Numbered from the stretch's first letter, positions 11,044-20,619 are shown. The stretch is 64,000 nucleotides of DNA from Rossellomorea pakistanensis (GCF_016908495.1 NZ_JAFBDZ010000001.1:1240001-1304000); one strand, 5' to 3'. A program made the numbers and translations. The notes: generated from the sequence alone by a model not told the origin.

Positions 11044-12072
11044 TTAGCTTTGATACAGCTTTGTTAACGCGGTTGTCATATCTTTACTTAGGAAGTTTAA
11101 CAGGCTAATAACTCTGGAATATTCCATACGTGTTGGTCCAAGAATTGCAATTGACCCTACCTTCTCTTCGCCAATCGAATAGGAAGCTGTTATCAAGCTG
11201 CATTCTTCCATTGCAAGGTTATTGTTTTCCTTTCCAATCTTCACCTGAACACCAGTCGGGATCTTTTTGATAAGATCATATATTCCATCTTCCTGTTCGA
11301 TCATATTAAGTAATAGTCTTACTTTCTCAATATCATGAAATTCAGGTTGATTCAACATATTCGTCTTCCCACCGAAGAATAGTTTATCGTGGGATGATAA
11401 ATTTAATGCATTCGAAATCGAGTGCAGCATTAAATCATAATGCTGGATATGCTGTTTCATTAGTACAGCAACTTCCCTAAATATTTTATCATGGAGATCG
11501 ACCAGTGGTACACCGACTAGACGATCATTAATGATGTTGACCATCTTCTCAAGTTCTGATGGATCAACTGATGGAGGTAAAGTAAATACTTTATTCTCCA
11601 CATGCCCTGTATCTGTCACAATAATGGCAATTGCAGTCTCCTTATTTAAAGGAATCATTTGAATTTTCTTCAATCTGTTTTCCTTTACTTCTGGACCAAG
11701 AACAATAGCCGTATAATTCGTCAGATCCGACAGAATTTTAGCCGATCTTTCTATGACCTTCTCCATTTCATATATACGTTCTGCAAATATGGAACGCATA
11801 CTTGATATATCGTGGCGATCAAGCTTTTGCGGAGATAACATATGGTCTACATAGTAACGATATCCTTTCTCTGAAGGAATTCGACCAGATGAAGTGTGGG
11901 GCTTTTCAATAAACCCTAGCTCTTCTAAATCAGCCATCTCGTTACGAATCGTTGCAGAACTGAATGATATTTCCTCTTTTTTCGATAAACTTCTTGAGCC
12001 GACCGGTTGTGCAGACCGAATAAAATCATCAATAATGACTTGCAATATAAGTAATTGTCGATCTGTTAACAA
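11044..12072 (-). CDS. hrcA: heat-inducible transcription repressor HrcA
   Basis: Represses its own operon by binding CIRCE; its activity depends on GroEL. The N-terminal winged helix ([18 protein letters not shown]) and a GAF-like inserted dimerisation region are present over 342 residues. The start is TTG 12072, seven bases after AGAGGTG; no ATG is suitably placed, and the protein then begins [10 protein letters not shown] as in B. subtilis. The CIRCE element lies 15 bp upstream. First gene of the hrcA-grpE-dnaK(-dnaJ-prmA-rsmE-mtaB) unit. Confidence 0.97.
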   Translation of the reverse strand: MLTDRQLLILQVIIDDFIRSAQPVGSRSLSKKEEISFSSATIRNEMADLEELGFIEKPHTSSGRIPSEKGYRYYVDHMLSPQKLDRHDISSMRSIFAERIYEMEKVIERSAKILSDLTNYTAIVLGPEVKENRLKKIQMIPLNKETAIAIIVTDTGHVENKVFTLPPSVDPSELEKMVNIINDRLVGVPLVDLHDKIFREVAVLMKQHIQHYDLMLHSISNALNLSSHDKLFFGGKTNMLNQPEFHDIEKVRLLLNMIEQEDGIYDLIKKIPTGVQVKIGKENNNLAMEECSLITASYSIGEEKVGSIAILGPTRMEYSRVISLLNFLSKDMTTALTKLYQS

Positions 12073-12087
12073 CTTTTATCACCTCTG

Positions 12088-12114
12088 TTAGCACTCTCTT
12101 GTCCTGAGTGCTAA
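12088..12114. promoter_or_regulatory. CIRCE operator (HrcA binding site)
   Basis: A perfect TTAGCACTC - 9 nt - GAGTGCTAA inverted repeat, the canonical HrcA operator. It lies between the promoter and the hrcA ribosome-binding site, so the operon is autoregulated by HrcA. Confidence 0.98.
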
Positions 12115-12124
12115 TTCTAATAAT

Positions 12125-12153
12125 AAATTATCAAATCATTTTATCGATGTCAA
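12125..12153 (-). promoter_or_regulatory. hrcA operon sigma-A promoter
   Basis: Minus strand TTGACA (12153-12148), a 17-nt spacer and TAATTT (12130-12125). The -35 is perfect and the -10 weak; transcription would start just before or in CIRCE. The -35 lies only 4 bp past the hemW stop codon. Confidence 0.65.
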
Positions 12154-12157
12154 TGTT

Positions 12158-13288
12158 TTAAATTACTCCAATAAATGATTGAAAAACTTCATTCCCTAAA
12201 AATCGTCCAGCTTTTGTAAGTCTTATATTTCCATTGTGCACTTCTAGCCAATTTTTATTGCACATTTCTGTGATCGATTTATTAAAAATTTCAAAGGGGT
12301 CAACAGAAAACTTCTCTTGAAAACCCTGAATGGATACTCCCTCTACTTTTCTCAAGCCAAGAAACATTTCTTCTTCCATCATTTCACTTTTTGTTTGCCT
12401 ATGTGACTCAATCGTAGGCAGTGAACCGTCCACAATTGGTTGCATGTATTTTTTCAAAGGACCGTAATTCGAATACCTAATTCCATCTATATACCCGTGA
12501 GCGCCAGCCCCGAAACCATAGTATTCAACGTTATTCCAGTAAGCAAGATTATGTTTACTTTCAAACCCATCTTCCGCAAAATTACTAATTTCATATTGTT
12601 TCAATCCTGTCTTCGTCATTTCATTCATCAGAAGATCATACATATCTGCTTCTGCTTCCTGGGAAGGTAGGTTTAACTTTCCTTTTCTCATTAAATTATA
12701 AAAAACCGTTTTCGGCTCAACAATCAGGGAATATGCTGAATAATGTGGAAGGTTAAATAAAAGTGCTTCTCTAAGTGTATTCCTAAAATCACTAAGAGTT
12801 TGTCCTGGTAAACTATAGATCAAATCAATGCTTATATTATGAAAGCCTGCTTTTTGGGCAGAATCAATCGAGGAATAAACATCTTCACTTTTATGGGTCC
12901 TTCCAATTCTATTTAAGAGTTCATTATTAAATGATTGAACACCAAAACTTAGACGATTCACTCCATGCTCACGGAGAACCTTTAATTTTTCATAGGTTAA
13001 TTCCCCTGGATTGGCTTCAAAAGTGAACTCTCCATTTTCAAAAGGAATATTCTCCCTAATCCCATTGCAAAGATCATCTAATTGCTTTGCGCTCAAAGAA
13101 GTTGGAGTTCCTCCCCCAACAAAAATAGTTTTCATGGGAACCTTTGTTTGAAACCTTAATTTCATTTCTTTCACTAAAGCTGAAATATATTCATCCACTG
13201 GCTGTCCTTTCAAAAATACTTTGTTGAAATCACAGTAGTGGCATATATGTTGACAAAAGGGAATATGGATGTATGCAGACTGAACCAT
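12158..13288 (-). CDS. hemW: radical SAM heme chaperone HemW (HemN-like)
   Basis: Once annotated as oxygen-independent coproporphyrinogen III oxidase, HemW-type proteins bind heme and are thought to deliver it; true HemN activity is doubtful for this group. The radical-SAM cluster is C12, C16, C19 in IPFCQHICHYCDF. GGGTPTSL and EANPGE are the SAM-binding motifs, and a HemN C-terminal domain follows. 376 residues; ATG 13288 has an AAGGATGTG site. It lies between lepA and hrcA as in B. subtilis, without terminator evidence between hemW and the hrcA promoter. Confidence 0.92.
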   Translation of the reverse strand: MVQSAYIHIPFCQHICHYCDFNKVFLKGQPVDEYISALVKEMKLRFQTKVPMKTIFVGGGTPTSLSAKQLDDLCNGIRENIPFENGEFTFEANPGELTYEKLKVLREHGVNRLSFGVQSFNNELLNRIGRTHKSEDVYSSIDSAQKAGFHNISIDLIYSLPGQTLSDFRNTLREALLFNLPHYSAYSLIVEPKTVFYNLMRKGKLNLPSQEAEADMYDLLMNEMTKTGLKQYEISNFAEDGFESKHNLAYWNNVEYYGFGAGAHGYIDGIRYSNYGPLKKYMQPIVDGSLPTIESHRQTKSEMMEEEMFLGLRKVEGVSIQGFQEKFSVDPFEIFNKSITEMCNKNWLEVHNGNIRLTKAGRFLGNEVFQSFIGVI

Positions 13289-13389
13289 TTTTTCACATCC
13301 TTGTATGATACATATCGTTTTTTGTTTGCTTTTACATCGATTGAATAATTGTTCTCTTTTAGCTCATTAACATTTTTTCAAGAATAAGA

Positions 13390-13444
13390 AAGGGGAAAAG
13401 TACAAGATTGACATAAATTTAAGTATCAATCCAGCTTTCCCCTT
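13390..13444 (-). terminator. hairpin after lepA
   Basis: Minus strand AAGGGGAAAG (13444-13435) pairs with CTTTTCCCCTT (13400-13390), with GATTGA/TCAATC nested inside. Only a short T-rich stretch follows, so termination is likely but not certain. It lies 10 bp after the lepA stop. Confidence 0.6.
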
Positions 13445-13454
13445 GGTATGCATA

Positions 13455-15287
13455 TTATTTTTTTTCACTGTCGTCCATTTTCAACACAGCCATGAATGCT
13501 TCTTGAGGAACTTCAACAGAACCAACTTGTTTCATACGTTTCTTACCTTCTTTTTGTTTCTCAAGAAGCTTACGTTTACGCGAAATGTCTCCACCGTAAC
13601 ATTTAGCGAGGACATTTTTTCTAATTGCTTTGATCGTCGAACGTGCAACAATCTTCTGACCGATAGCTGCCTGAATAGGGACTTCAAATTGTTGACGAGG
13701 AATGAGCTCTTTGAGTTTATCTACAATGACTTTACCACGTTCATAGGCAAAATCCCTATGAACAATGAAGCTAAGAGCATCTACTTGTTCCCCGTTTAGC
13801 AAAATATCCATCTTCACTAATCTAGATTCTTTATAGCCGATAAGTTCATAATCAAAAGATGCATAGCCTTTTGTATTTGATTTTAATTGGTCAAAGAAAT
13901 CATAGACAATCTCGGCTAATGGAACCTCATATACAATACTCACTCGAGTTTCATCCATATATTGCATATCGATAAAGTTTCCGCGTTTGGCTTGGCACAG
14001 CTCCATAACTGCCCCTACATAATCGTTCGGAACCATCATTGTAGCTTTTACATAAGGCTCTTCAACGCTTTCTACTTTTTGAGCATCTGGCATCATCGAT
14101 GGATTATCTACTTTTAGCTCTTCTCCGTCAGTTAAATGAACGTTGTAAATTACGCTTGGTGCAGTGGTGATAAGATCAATTTTGAATTCTCTTTCGATTC
14201 TCTCTTGAATAATCTCCATATGTAGAAGTCCAAGGAATCCACATCGGAAACCAAAGCCAAGTGCTTGAGAGGTTTCAGGCTCATATTGAAGTGCAGAGTC
14301 GTTCAATTCTAGTTTTTCAAGTGCTTCTCGCAAATCATTATATTTAGACGAGTCTATAGGATACAATCCGCAATATACCATCGGATTTAGTTTACGATAT
14401 CCAGGCAGTGGTTCAGTTGCCGGATTTTTTGCAAGTGTTATCGTATCTCCAACTCTTGTGTCCCCTACATTTTTAATGGCAGCCGTTAAGAAGCCTACAT
14501 CCCCTACAGTAAGCTCATTCACCGGTGTAGCCTTTGGTGTGAATACTCCCACCTCGGTCACTTCGAATTCTTTGCCTGTAGCCATCATTCTTACTTTGTC
14601 ACCGACTTTTACAGTTCCTTCCATGACACGAATGTATGCCACTACACCTCGATAAGCATCGTATAAGGAATCGAAAATCAACGCCTTTAACGGGGCATCT
14701 GGATCTCCTGTTGGTGCAGGGACTTTCTCTACAATTTGTTCTAAAATCTCTTCAATTCCTATACCTGCTTTTGCTGATGCTAATACAGCTTCAGAAGCAT
14801 CAAGTCCAATTACATCCTCCACTTCTTGACGTACCCTTTCCGGATCAGCAGCAGGAAGGTCAATTTTATTGATAACTGGAAGAATCTCTAAATCATTATC
14901 AAGAGCCAAATATACATTTGCTAAGGTTTGAGCTTCAATCCCTTGGGCAGCATCTACAACTAAGACAGCCCCTTCACACGCTGCCAAACTCCGTGATACT
15001 TCATATGTAAAGTCGACATGACCTGGCGTATCAATTAAATGAAAGATATATTCCAGCCCATCTTTCGCTTGATATTTTAGCTGGACAGAATTTAATTTAA
15101 TTGTTATTCCACGTTCTCTTTCAAGATCCATCGAATCTAGTAATTGTTCTTTCATCTCGCGAGCAGTTAATGCTTTTGTTTTTTCTAGAATTCTATCTGC
15201 TAATGTTGATTTTCCGTGATCTATATGAGCAATGATAGAAAAGTTACGAATTCTTTGTTGTCTGTTTAATTTTTCTTCACGATTCAT
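13455..15287 (-). CDS. lepA: elongation factor 4 (LepA)
   Basis: A ribosome-associated translational GTPase involved in back-translocation or 30S biogenesis. G1 (AHIDHGKST), G3 (DTPGH) and G4 (NKID) motifs, EF-G-like domains II, III and V and the LepA-specific C-terminal domain ([18 protein letters not shown]) are present over 610 residues. ATG 15287 is preferred: AGGAG lies nine bases upstream, whereas the in-frame TTG three codons earlier abuts it. It follows yqxA after a terminator, so it probably has its own promoter. Confidence 0.97.
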   Translation of the reverse strand: MNREEKLNRQQRIRNFSIIAHIDHGKSTLADRILEKTKALTAREMKEQLLDSMDLERERGITIKLNSVQLKYQAKDGLEYIFHLIDTPGHVDFTYEVSRSLAACEGAVLVVDAAQGIEAQTLANVYLALDNDLEILPVINKIDLPAADPERVRQEVEDVIGLDASEAVLASAKAGIGIEEILEQIVEKVPAPTGDPDAPLKALIFDSLYDAYRGVVAYIRVMEGTVKVGDKVRMMATGKEFEVTEVGVFTPKATPVNELTVGDVGFLTAAIKNVGDTRVGDTITLAKNPATEPLPGYRKLNPMVYCGLYPIDSSKYNDLREALEKLELNDSALQYEPETSQALGFGFRCGFLGLLHMEIIQERIEREFKIDLITTAPSVIYNVHLTDGEELKVDNPSMMPDAQKVESVEEPYVKATMMVPNDYVGAVMELCQAKRGNFIDMQYMDETRVSIVYEVPLAEIVYDFFDQLKSNTKGYASFDYELIGYKESRLVKMDILLNGEQVDALSFIVHRDFAYERGKVIVDKLKELIPRQQFEVPIQAAIGQKIVARSTIKAIRKNVLAKCYGGDISRKRKLLEKQKEGKKRMKQVGSVEVPQEAFMAVLKMDDSEKK

Positions 15288-15384
15288 CTCGTTCAACTCC
15301 TGTTAATACGCGTACACTATTTTGAATTATAGCAGTCCACCATTTATTATTCAATGTTAACTGTAAGGGGCTTCAATTGTAATG

Positions 15385-15414
15385 AAAAAAAAGAGCTGAC
15401 TTTTAAGTCAGCTC
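15385..15414 (-). terminator. terminator after yqxA
   Basis: Minus strand GAGCTGACTT/AAGTCAGCTC stem (15414-15393) followed by eight T. It separates the spoIIP-yqxA unit from lepA. Confidence 0.9.
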
Positions 15415-15423
15415 CTTAAATAC

Positions 15424-15759
15424 TTAGAGTAAAGATGAAATGATTTGAATGATTTTTTCCGTTATACTGGTAACAAAATCTGAAATTGCTTTCCCGATCG
15501 AAGAAAAAAAGTTAAATGCTTTCATTTCCTCTAACTTTTCTTTTTTCTCTGAAAGTGTTTCACTGCTAACTTCATTTCCAAGAAGGGAAGCTTCCATATT
15601 TCCTTGTTCGTTTTGTTCAACTGAAAGTGGCTGATGCAATGAATGTCCGTTTTGCCCTTTCATTTCAAGAATACCATCATTGGCTTTTTGCATTCCAATA
15701 AGAACCCCAATGAAAAGAAAAGAAATTAATAGGATAGACTTAATCATAAATCGTTTCAT
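15424..15759 (-). CDS. yqxA: YqxA family protein (DUF3679), membrane anchored
   Basis: 111 residues with one N-terminal hydrophobic segment (about residues 6-24, IKSILLISFLFIGVLIGM), then a polar, Glu/Lys-rich middle and an amphipathic C terminus (FFSSIGKAISDFVTSITEK). Position between spoIIP and lepA and the overall pattern match B. subtilis YqxA, whose function is not known. Only 18 bp separate it from spoIIP, so co-expression during sporulation is likely. AAGGAAG precedes ATG 15759. Confidence 0.8.
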   Translation of the reverse strand: MKRFMIKSILLISFLFIGVLIGMQKANDGILEMKGQNGHSLHQPLSVEQNEQGNMEASLLGNEVSSETLSEKKEKLEEMKAFNFFSSIGKAISDFVTSITEKIIQIISSLL

Positions 15760-15777
15760 ATCGTTACTTCCTTTTGT

Positions 15778-16977
15778 TTATTGACTTGAAGGTGGCTCTG
15801 AAAGATTATGATTCACCTTCTCGGCCTGCCAGTAATATTGTGCAAATATATCTGCAAATGCTGCTGTAGAACGGTTTAATTCTTCAAAATTATTATCAAC
15901 TCCACCAAACTCTACAAGGATGGAGTTCGGAGATAAATCTTGATTAAACTTTCCATTCGTCCCACTACCTTTTTTGACAAAAACTCCTCGAGAAATACCT
16001 TTATATTGTTTATTCAGCATTTTATGAAGTTCTCTTGCAAGCTTTTCATTCTTCTCGTAATTCGGATGTTCCGCACCAATTACGAATGCTACTTTAGCAT
16101 ATGATTTACCATTAATGGTTATCGTGGTGTTTTCACCTCTTATTGAATCTCTATGAATATCGATTAAATATAGTAAATCCTTATTATCAGCCATTGCTTC
16201 CTTAGCAATAGGGCGGGATTCATCGTATGCAGAGTAATATTCCAGTCCCTTATTATTTAAATTCCCAATCACATCTGTTTTATCTACCCTTGTTCCAATT
16301 CCTAAACTCTCTAACTCTTCCTTAAGGCGATCACCAATTTTGGTAACATTTACTTCTGAATGGTGTGCCAAGTCAGGATTTGTTACTCCCTTTAAGTGTG
16401 GTAGAAAGGATTCGCGGTTATGTGTGAAATAAAGTTGAACGGTCTCCTTATCCCCAGTGGTACTTGGTGGCTTTTCTCCATCTTCATTAGAATTTTCTAG
16501 ACTATCCGTGTTTTGAGTAGGTGCATCATTTTCTGGATTCAGAGCTTCCTCGGGGGGAATGGATTCATGTGGCATATTGGTATAATCTGTTCCTTCTCCC
16601 GCCACCAAAATATGGCTATCAAATATTGAAAAACCTGGAAGCTCTCTACCTAAAAGGCTTCTGGGATCCTCAAAGCTTATATTCGTTGCTAACTCTATCA
16701 TTAAATCTGATGCTTTTGGCCAATCGGCTTCTTCGGGGCTTGCTGCTGAAAATGCACGATTTTCCAAAGTAAATAATTTATAAAGAGCTGACCCCTTCAC
16801 ATTTTGTGCTACTTGATTCACTGAGGAAGAGGTGATTCTGTATTCAGGCTTTAGCGATGTTAAGATTCCTGATATAGAAAAAATGGTCAGTAATGTAAAT
16901 AGGAAGATAAAAATCCCTTTAATAACTGTTGACAGATTTACTGCTACGACATAATTGGACGAATTGTGTGAGCGCAT
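15778..16977 (-). CDS. spoIIP: stage II sporulation protein P
   Basis: Cell-wall amidase/endopeptidase that, with SpoIID and SpoIIM, drives septal peptidoglycan thinning and engulfment. A single N-terminal membrane segment (about residues 17-38) anchors it; a Ser/Thr/Asn-rich linker near residues 150-180 precedes the catalytic domain. FTHNRESF, DIHRDS and LVEFGGVDN carry the conserved His/Glu positions of the family. 399 residues is normal. The start has AAAGGGTGG. In B. subtilis it is under sigma-E control; I could not define that promoter here. Confidence 0.93.
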   Translation of the reverse strand: MRSHNSSNYVVAVNLSTVIKGIFIFLFTLLTIFSISGILTSLKPEYRITSSSVNQVAQNVKGSALYKLFTLENRAFSAASPEEADWPKASDLMIELATNISFEDPRSLLGRELPGFSIFDSHILVAGEGTDYTNMPHESIPPEEALNPENDAPTQNTDSLENSNEDGEKPPSTTGDKETVQLYFTHNRESFLPHLKGVTNPDLAHHSEVNVTKIGDRLKEELESLGIGTRVDKTDVIGNLNNKGLEYYSAYDESRPIAKEAMADNKDLLYLIDIHRDSIRGENTTITINGKSYAKVAFVIGAEHPNYEKNEKLARELHKMLNKQYKGISRGVFVKKGSGTNGKFNQDLSPNSILVEFGGVDNNFEELNRSTAAFADIFAQYYWQAEKVNHNLSEPPSSQ

Positions 16978-17317
16978 TTTTCCACCCTTTCTATCTATCT
17001 CTAGTACAAGTTATGAAAGTGATAGAAAAAGTAGAACTGGAAAGTATTGTGTACTTCTGATGAGGAAGAGAATCTAAGAGGTGTTTGCAGGATAGATTCA
17101 GATGCTGTTCTTAACTATAGTTGTCGGAAATCGTCAACGATTGAAACCAAATAATAAATGGTTTCATGAACGAATGTTTTTGATACATCTTCGCACTTCA
17201 TAAACGTAATAAATGTTAAGTGAGTTACTTAAGATATAAAAAAAGCACCCTTAAAAAGGCGCTTTATTGCAATCTACACGTTATTAATATTAATCACTTT
17301 CTTGACAAACACTACCT
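16978..17317. other. intergenic region spoIIP-gpr (no gene seen)
   Basis: 340 bp without a convincing coding sequence on either strand. It holds the terminator of gpr (17238-17263) and a small inverted repeat GAAACCA-9-TGGTTTC near 17143-17165. A sporulation promoter for spoIIP is expected here but no clear match was found. Confidence 0.5.
17238..17263 (-). terminator. terminator after gpr
   Basis: Minus strand AGCGCC / GGGTGCT stem with a short A/T-rich loop (17263-17244), followed by seven T. About 55 bp after the gpr stop. Confidence 0.75.
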
Positions 17318-18451
17318 TTATCTTGTTTGGAAACCAGTATTCCCTTGATCTACAGCCTCATGCAAAGCAGCATTAAATCCATTTGCTAAAACATTCGCCA
17401 TATCTTCAATAAAAACATCGACTTCTTTCGGTGTAACCATCAAATTATGACCAATTGGAGCAAGAACTTCATGGATGAGTTTCCTTTTTTCCTGTTCTTC
17501 TAATGTGCCAACAATACCAAGGAACGTTTTCCGATGTTGTTCTGCTGGAAGGTCCTCATCAGTCAGTGTTCGTTTTTCTCCAAATGAAAGCCCAGCAGGA
17601 GCTAATGAGCGAGCTGGTCGGTCACCTTCACTCATTTCCTTCCCAAAATGCTTGAGTAAAAAATCAACAGAATCACTAACGATTGTAACGGCATCTAAGA
17701 CCGTCGGAATTCCGACTGCAATCACAGGTACTCCGAGAGTATCTTCATCTAATCCTTTTCGTTTATTGCCGACGCCAGATCCAGGGTGAATTCCAGTATC
17801 AGAAATCTGAATCGTAGAGTTGACTCTTTCAATGGACCTTGATGCAAGGGCGTCGATGGCAATAATAAAATCCGGCTTTGATTTTTCAACAACTCCAAAG
17901 ATAATGTCACTTGTCTCAATGCCAGTTAACCCCATCACACCAGGAGATAGAGCACTTACAGAACGATAACCCTCTTGAACAGATTCTGGTTGAAGATTAA
18001 AGAGATGCCTAGTCACAATTAAGCTTTCACACACCCTTGGGCCGAGTGAATCGGGAGTGACATTCCAATTTCCTAGACCAACAATCAAACAGGAATCATT
18101 CGGTTGAATTCCCTTTTCAGTGAGAAATCTATTAAATTCTTTAGCAAATACTTCCTCTACCTTTTGCTGAATCACACTATCCTGCTGTCTTACCCCAGGT
18201 GCTTCTAGCGTTAAATAATTTCCTGCCCTTTTTCCTAGTTTTTGTTCGCCTTCTTTCGTAATGGTGACATTAGAGATTTTTATCCCATCTAGCTCTCTTT
18301 CTTTAACAATAACCCCGTTAATTTCCGTTATTTCTTGTGCCTTATTTTTATCCTGTTTGGCCTCTTCTGCCATGACCATTTCTCGTGCTTCAACTGCTAA
18401 GTCAGTACGAACACTATATTTACTAAGATCTAGCTGTTCATTTTCTGCCAA
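17318..18451 (-). CDS. gpr: germination protease GPR
   Basis: An aspartic-type endopeptidase that degrades small acid-soluble spore proteins at germination; made as a zymogen in the forespore and autoprocessed. The N terminus ([15 protein letters not shown]) matches the propeptide region; [24 protein letters not shown] and [10 protein letters not shown] are conserved core segments. 377 residues is typical. The start is TTG 18451, six bases after GGAGGG, giving [10 protein letters not shown] sigma-G-type promoter is visible upstream. Confidence 0.95.
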   Translation of the reverse strand: MAENEQLDLSKYSVRTDLAVEAREMVMAEEAKQDKNKAQEITEINGVIVKERELDGIKISNVTITKEGEQKLGKRAGNYLTLEAPGVRQQDSVIQQKVEEVFAKEFNRFLTEKGIQPNDSCLIVGLGNWNVTPDSLGPRVCESLIVTRHLFNLQPESVQEGYRSVSALSPGVMGLTGIETSDIIFGVVEKSKPDFIIAIDALASRSIERVNSTIQISDTGIHPGSGVGNKRKGLDEDTLGVPVIAVGIPTVLDAVTIVSDSVDFLLKHFGKEMSEGDRPARSLAPAGLSFGEKRTLTDEDLPAEQHRKTFLGIVGTLEEQEKRKLIHEVLAPIGHNLMVTPKEVDVFIEDMANVLANGFNAALHEAVDQGNTGFQTR

Positions 18452-18486
18452 TGATAACCCTCCATCCTGTTAATAACATTATTTTT

Positions 18487-18516
18487 TAGCATATCCTTGT
18501 GCAATGCTGTTCATTC
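18487..18516 (-). promoter_or_regulatory. candidate sigma-G/sigma-F promoter of gpr
   Basis: Minus strand GAATG (18516-18512) fits the forespore -35 GHATR; after 18 nt, TATGCTA (18493-18487) fits the CATNNTA -10 at 6 of 7 positions. It lies 36 bp before the gpr start, as expected for a forespore gene. Confidence 0.6.
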
Positions 18517-18573
18517 ACTAACAATTAGCCTTAAGAGTATTGCATTCTAAACAACCGTTTGGTAAAATATCAT

Positions 18574-18602
18574 TTGTTCTAATTGTTTAGGAATTGTAAA
18601 AA
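18574..18602 (+). promoter_or_regulatory. candidate rpsT promoter
   Basis: TTGTTC (18574-18579), a 17-nt spacer and TAAAAA (18597-18602). The short leader after it folds into a CGAGA/TCTCG hairpin (18604-18621) just before the ribosome-binding site. Confidence 0.4.
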
Positions 18603-18646
18603 TCGAGACTATAGAATCTCGGGTCGGTTTGTAGGAGGTGACAGGA

Positions 18647-18898
18647 ATGCCAAACATTAAATCTGCTATCAAACGCGTAAAAACAAGTGAAGCACGTAAT
18701 GCACAAAACGCTCAAGTTAAATCTGCAATGCGTACAGCTGTTAAAAAAGCTGAAGCTGCAGCTGATAACAATGACGCTAATGCGAAAGAACTTGTTAATG
18801 TAGCGGTTAAGCATTTAGATAAATCAGCTCAAAAAGGTATTATCCACAAAAATGCTGCTGATCGTTCAAAATCACGCTTAATGAAAAAAGTAAAATAA
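18647..18898 (+). CDS. rpsT: 30S ribosomal protein S20
   Basis: S20 binds 16S rRNA helices at the bottom of the 30S body. The 83-residue basic, helical protein opens [18 protein letters not shown] and ends KSRLMKKVK, as in Bacillus. ATG 18647 follows GGAGGTG; a GTG three codons upstream lies within that site and was rejected. It is divergent from gpr and has its own strong terminator. Confidence 0.97.
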   Translation: MPNIKSAIKRVKTSEARNAQNAQVKSAMRTAVKKAEAAADNNDANAKELVNVAVKHLDKSAQKGIIHKNAADRSKSRLMKKVK

Positions 18899-18899
18899 T

Positions 18900-18934
18900 A
18901 AAAAAACGATCTCCTTCTGCGAGATCGTTTTTTT
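18900..18934 (+). terminator. rpsT terminator
   Basis: CGATCTC-CTTCTGC-GAGATCG stem (18907-18927) followed by seven T. An A run on the other side means it could also act on the minus strand for holA. Confidence 0.93.
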
Positions 18935-18936
18935 AT

Positions 18937-19000
18937 GGCTGTTTTCGTAAAAATTGTTGTTATTTAAAAAAGGGTTAATTGGTTGCAGTGAAAGGATACC
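18937..19000. repeat. repeat family R3, left half
   Basis: GGCTGTTTTCGTAAAAATTG and TTGTTATTTAAAAAAGGG followed by GGTTGCAGTGAAAGGATACC match the left half of the R3 element and, in reverse, 53023-53082. The right half is missing; the sequence runs directly into an R1 copy. Confidence 0.7.
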
Positions 19001-19142
19001 GCTTTTCTAGTGTCCAGCTCCAGCGCCTAGGCCTTCGAGACATAAGCCAAGCCACCTATAAAGGGAATAATGCGCCCTTTCTAGATGGCTTGGCTTATGC
19101 TTGTCAGGCCTGTTCAAGGCGCTTCCGCTTTTCTAGTGTCCA
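19001..19142. repeat. repeat family R1, short form, overlapping the holA 3' end
   Basis: Bounded by direct repeats GCTTTTCTAGTGTCCA (19001-19016 and 19127-19142). Between them are GCGCCTAGGCCTTCGAGACA, CATAAGCCAAGCCACC, the central hairpin with AAAGGG/CCCTTT, then GGCTTGGCTTATGCTTGTCA and CAAGGCGCTTCCGC. The last direct repeat contains the holA stop codon (CTA at 19133-19135 on the plus strand). Confidence 0.8.
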
Positions 19143-20152
19143 TGTAGTTTAAATAAAAACATTTCTATGATCAATTCCTTTTTCTGTTTGCCTGTCTTCA
19201 TATCAAAATCACCTTGTGAAAGTAATTCGATGATATAAGCAAGTTGTTCATCTGTGAAGTGCTTAGCTTGACCAGCTGCAAGCTTTACTCTGAAAGGGTG
19301 TACCTTTAAAAACCCAGCTATTTTTTGTTGACCGTATCCTCGTCTTGATAATTCCTTTACCTGATAAATAAGTCGAAATTGACCAGCTAATACGGAGAGA
19401 ATTTTAATGGGCTCTTCATTTTGTTTTAATAAATCATAATAAATTCGTAAAGCCTCTTCAATTCTTCTATGAACGACCTTGTCCACGAGAGCAAATATAT
19501 TTTGTTCCAGTGACCTCGCTGTTAACCTTTCTACCACTTCAGAATCAATACGATTGCTTTCACTTACGAATAAGGAAAGCTTATCGAGTTCTTTAGTCAA
19601 CATCATTAGGTTTGTCCCTGCTAATGCAAGAAGTAGGTCAATCGCTTCTTCATCAATTTGAACTCTATTAATGGCAGCTCTTTCCCTAACCCAGGTCCTT
19701 AGTTCTTTTTCGGAGAGTTTTTTTGCCTCTACAACGGTTGCATTTTTCTTGAGTGCCTTCGTAATCTTTTTTCGTTCATCTAGCTTTTCGTATGGAGCTG
19801 TTATAACCAATATCGTGTAGGGTGCTGGTGAAGAAATGTATTCTTCCAATTTTTTTATATTATGATCAACTTTTTCCTTCTTTTTTTCCGCAGTCAAAAA
19901 GACCGGATTTTGAAGGACTACAATCCTTCTCTCTCCCATAAAAGGAAAGGTTTCCGCATCTTCAATCGCTGTTTCGACAGGGGTTTCTTCCAAGTCATAT
20001 AAAGAGAAATTAAAATCCAACTCTTCTTCTGAGATACCGTTATGTAAAATCTTTTGTTTTGTTTCATTGATTAAAAAAGATTCATTTCCATATAATAAAT
20101 AAAGATTGGAGAATTGTTTGTTTTCAATGCTTTTCCAAATTTCAGTAATCAA
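19133..20152 (-). CDS. holA: DNA polymerase III subunit delta
   Basis: The clamp-loader delta subunit, which opens the beta sliding clamp. The 339-residue protein has the N-terminal AAA-like fold without Walker motif (LYLLYGNESFLINETKQ), the central lid and the C-terminal collar (FRLIYQVKELSRRGYGQQKI). The start is TTG 20152, seven bases after GGAGTG. The last codons and the stop (Gly-His-TAG) are encoded by repeat R1, so the C terminus has been set by the repeat; the natural end was probably near FLFKL. Confidence 0.95.
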   Translation of the reverse strand: MITEIWKSIENKQFSNLYLLYGNESFLINETKQKILHNGISEEELDFNFSLYDLEETPVETAIEDAETFPFMGERRIVVLQNPVFLTAEKKKEKVDHNIKKLEEYISSPAPYTILVITAPYEKLDERKKITKALKKNATVVEAKKLSEKELRTWVRERAAINRVQIDEEAIDLLLALAGTNLMMLTKELDKLSLFVSESNRIDSEVVERLTARSLEQNIFALVDKVVHRRIEEALRIYYDLLKQNEEPIKILSVLAGQFRLIYQVKELSRRGYGQQKIAGFLKVHPFRVKLAAGQAKHFTDEQLAYIIELLSQGDFDMKTGKQKKELIIEMFLFKLHGH

Positions 20153-20222
20153 TTAGCTACACTCCATTTACAATAGTTACTCTACTATCGTAAAAAAGGT
20201 TTTCGATTTTGACAAGTAGTAA

Positions 20223-20359
20223 AGGGGACGCCCTGCGGAATTGGACACCCCCTAGATCTATATATAACGTCAATAGAAAAGACCTAGGAACCTTTTTTAT
20301 TGACGGGATCTCCCTTGTAATATTATTGTCACCAAGCGAAAAGAACTTATAGGTGACAA
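20223..20359. other. cluster of inverted repeats between holA and yqzM
   Basis: Three dyads lie in this stretch: AGGGG/CCCCT (20223-20253), CGTCAATA/TATTGACG around a central CCTAGG (20268-20305), and TTGTCACC/GGTGACAA with an 18-nt loop (20326-20359). No ORF with a ribosome-binding site is seen in the gap 20153-20446. Confidence 0.6.
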
Positions 20360-20389
20360 CTCTTTCTAGTAAAGGAAAATGTACAATTG

Positions 20390-20422
20390 AGTATAGATTT
20401 TTTCAAATGAATCATCTATACT
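20390..20422. promoter_or_regulatory. 9-bp inverted repeat upstream of yqzM
   Basis: AGTATAGAT (20390-20398) and ATCTATACT (20414-20422) are perfect inverted repeats separated by 15 bp, ending 24 bp before the yqzM start. It may be an operator or a leader hairpin; TATACT in the right arm could also be a -10 hexamer. Confidence 0.45.
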
Positions 20423-20446
20423 AAAATAGAAATAGGAGGGGTACTC

Positions 20447-20581
20447 GTGAACGAATTTGAGAATAATGTACAATCAAAAAGAAACGATGCTGTAGACTCA
20501 GGTGTTGCTTTCGTCGTATCTTTCGGTTTTTTCGCTACAATGTTTATCATTGCTACTGTGATTAAGTTCTTAGGATCTTAA
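20447..20581 (+). CDS. yqzM: YqzM family small membrane protein
   Basis: A 44-residue protein that starts MNEFENNVQSKRNDAVDSG and then forms one membrane helix (about residues 20-41, VAFVVSFGFFATMFIIATVI). It closely matches my recollection of B. subtilis YqzM in sequence, length and position between holA and comEC. Function unknown. The start is GTG 20447, seven bases after AGGAGGGG. It is followed directly by its own terminator. Confidence 0.88.
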   Translation: MNEFENNVQSKRNDAVDSGVAFVVSFGFFATMFIIATVIKFLGS

Positions 20582-20590
20582 TAATGGTAT

Positions 20591-20619
20591 GGGGATGACT
20601 CTTGGTCATCCCTTTTTAT
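20591..20619 (+). terminator. yqzM terminator
   Basis: GGGGATGAC-TCTTG-GTCATCCC stem followed by TTTTTATTTT, 9 bp after the yqzM stop. Confidence 0.92.
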
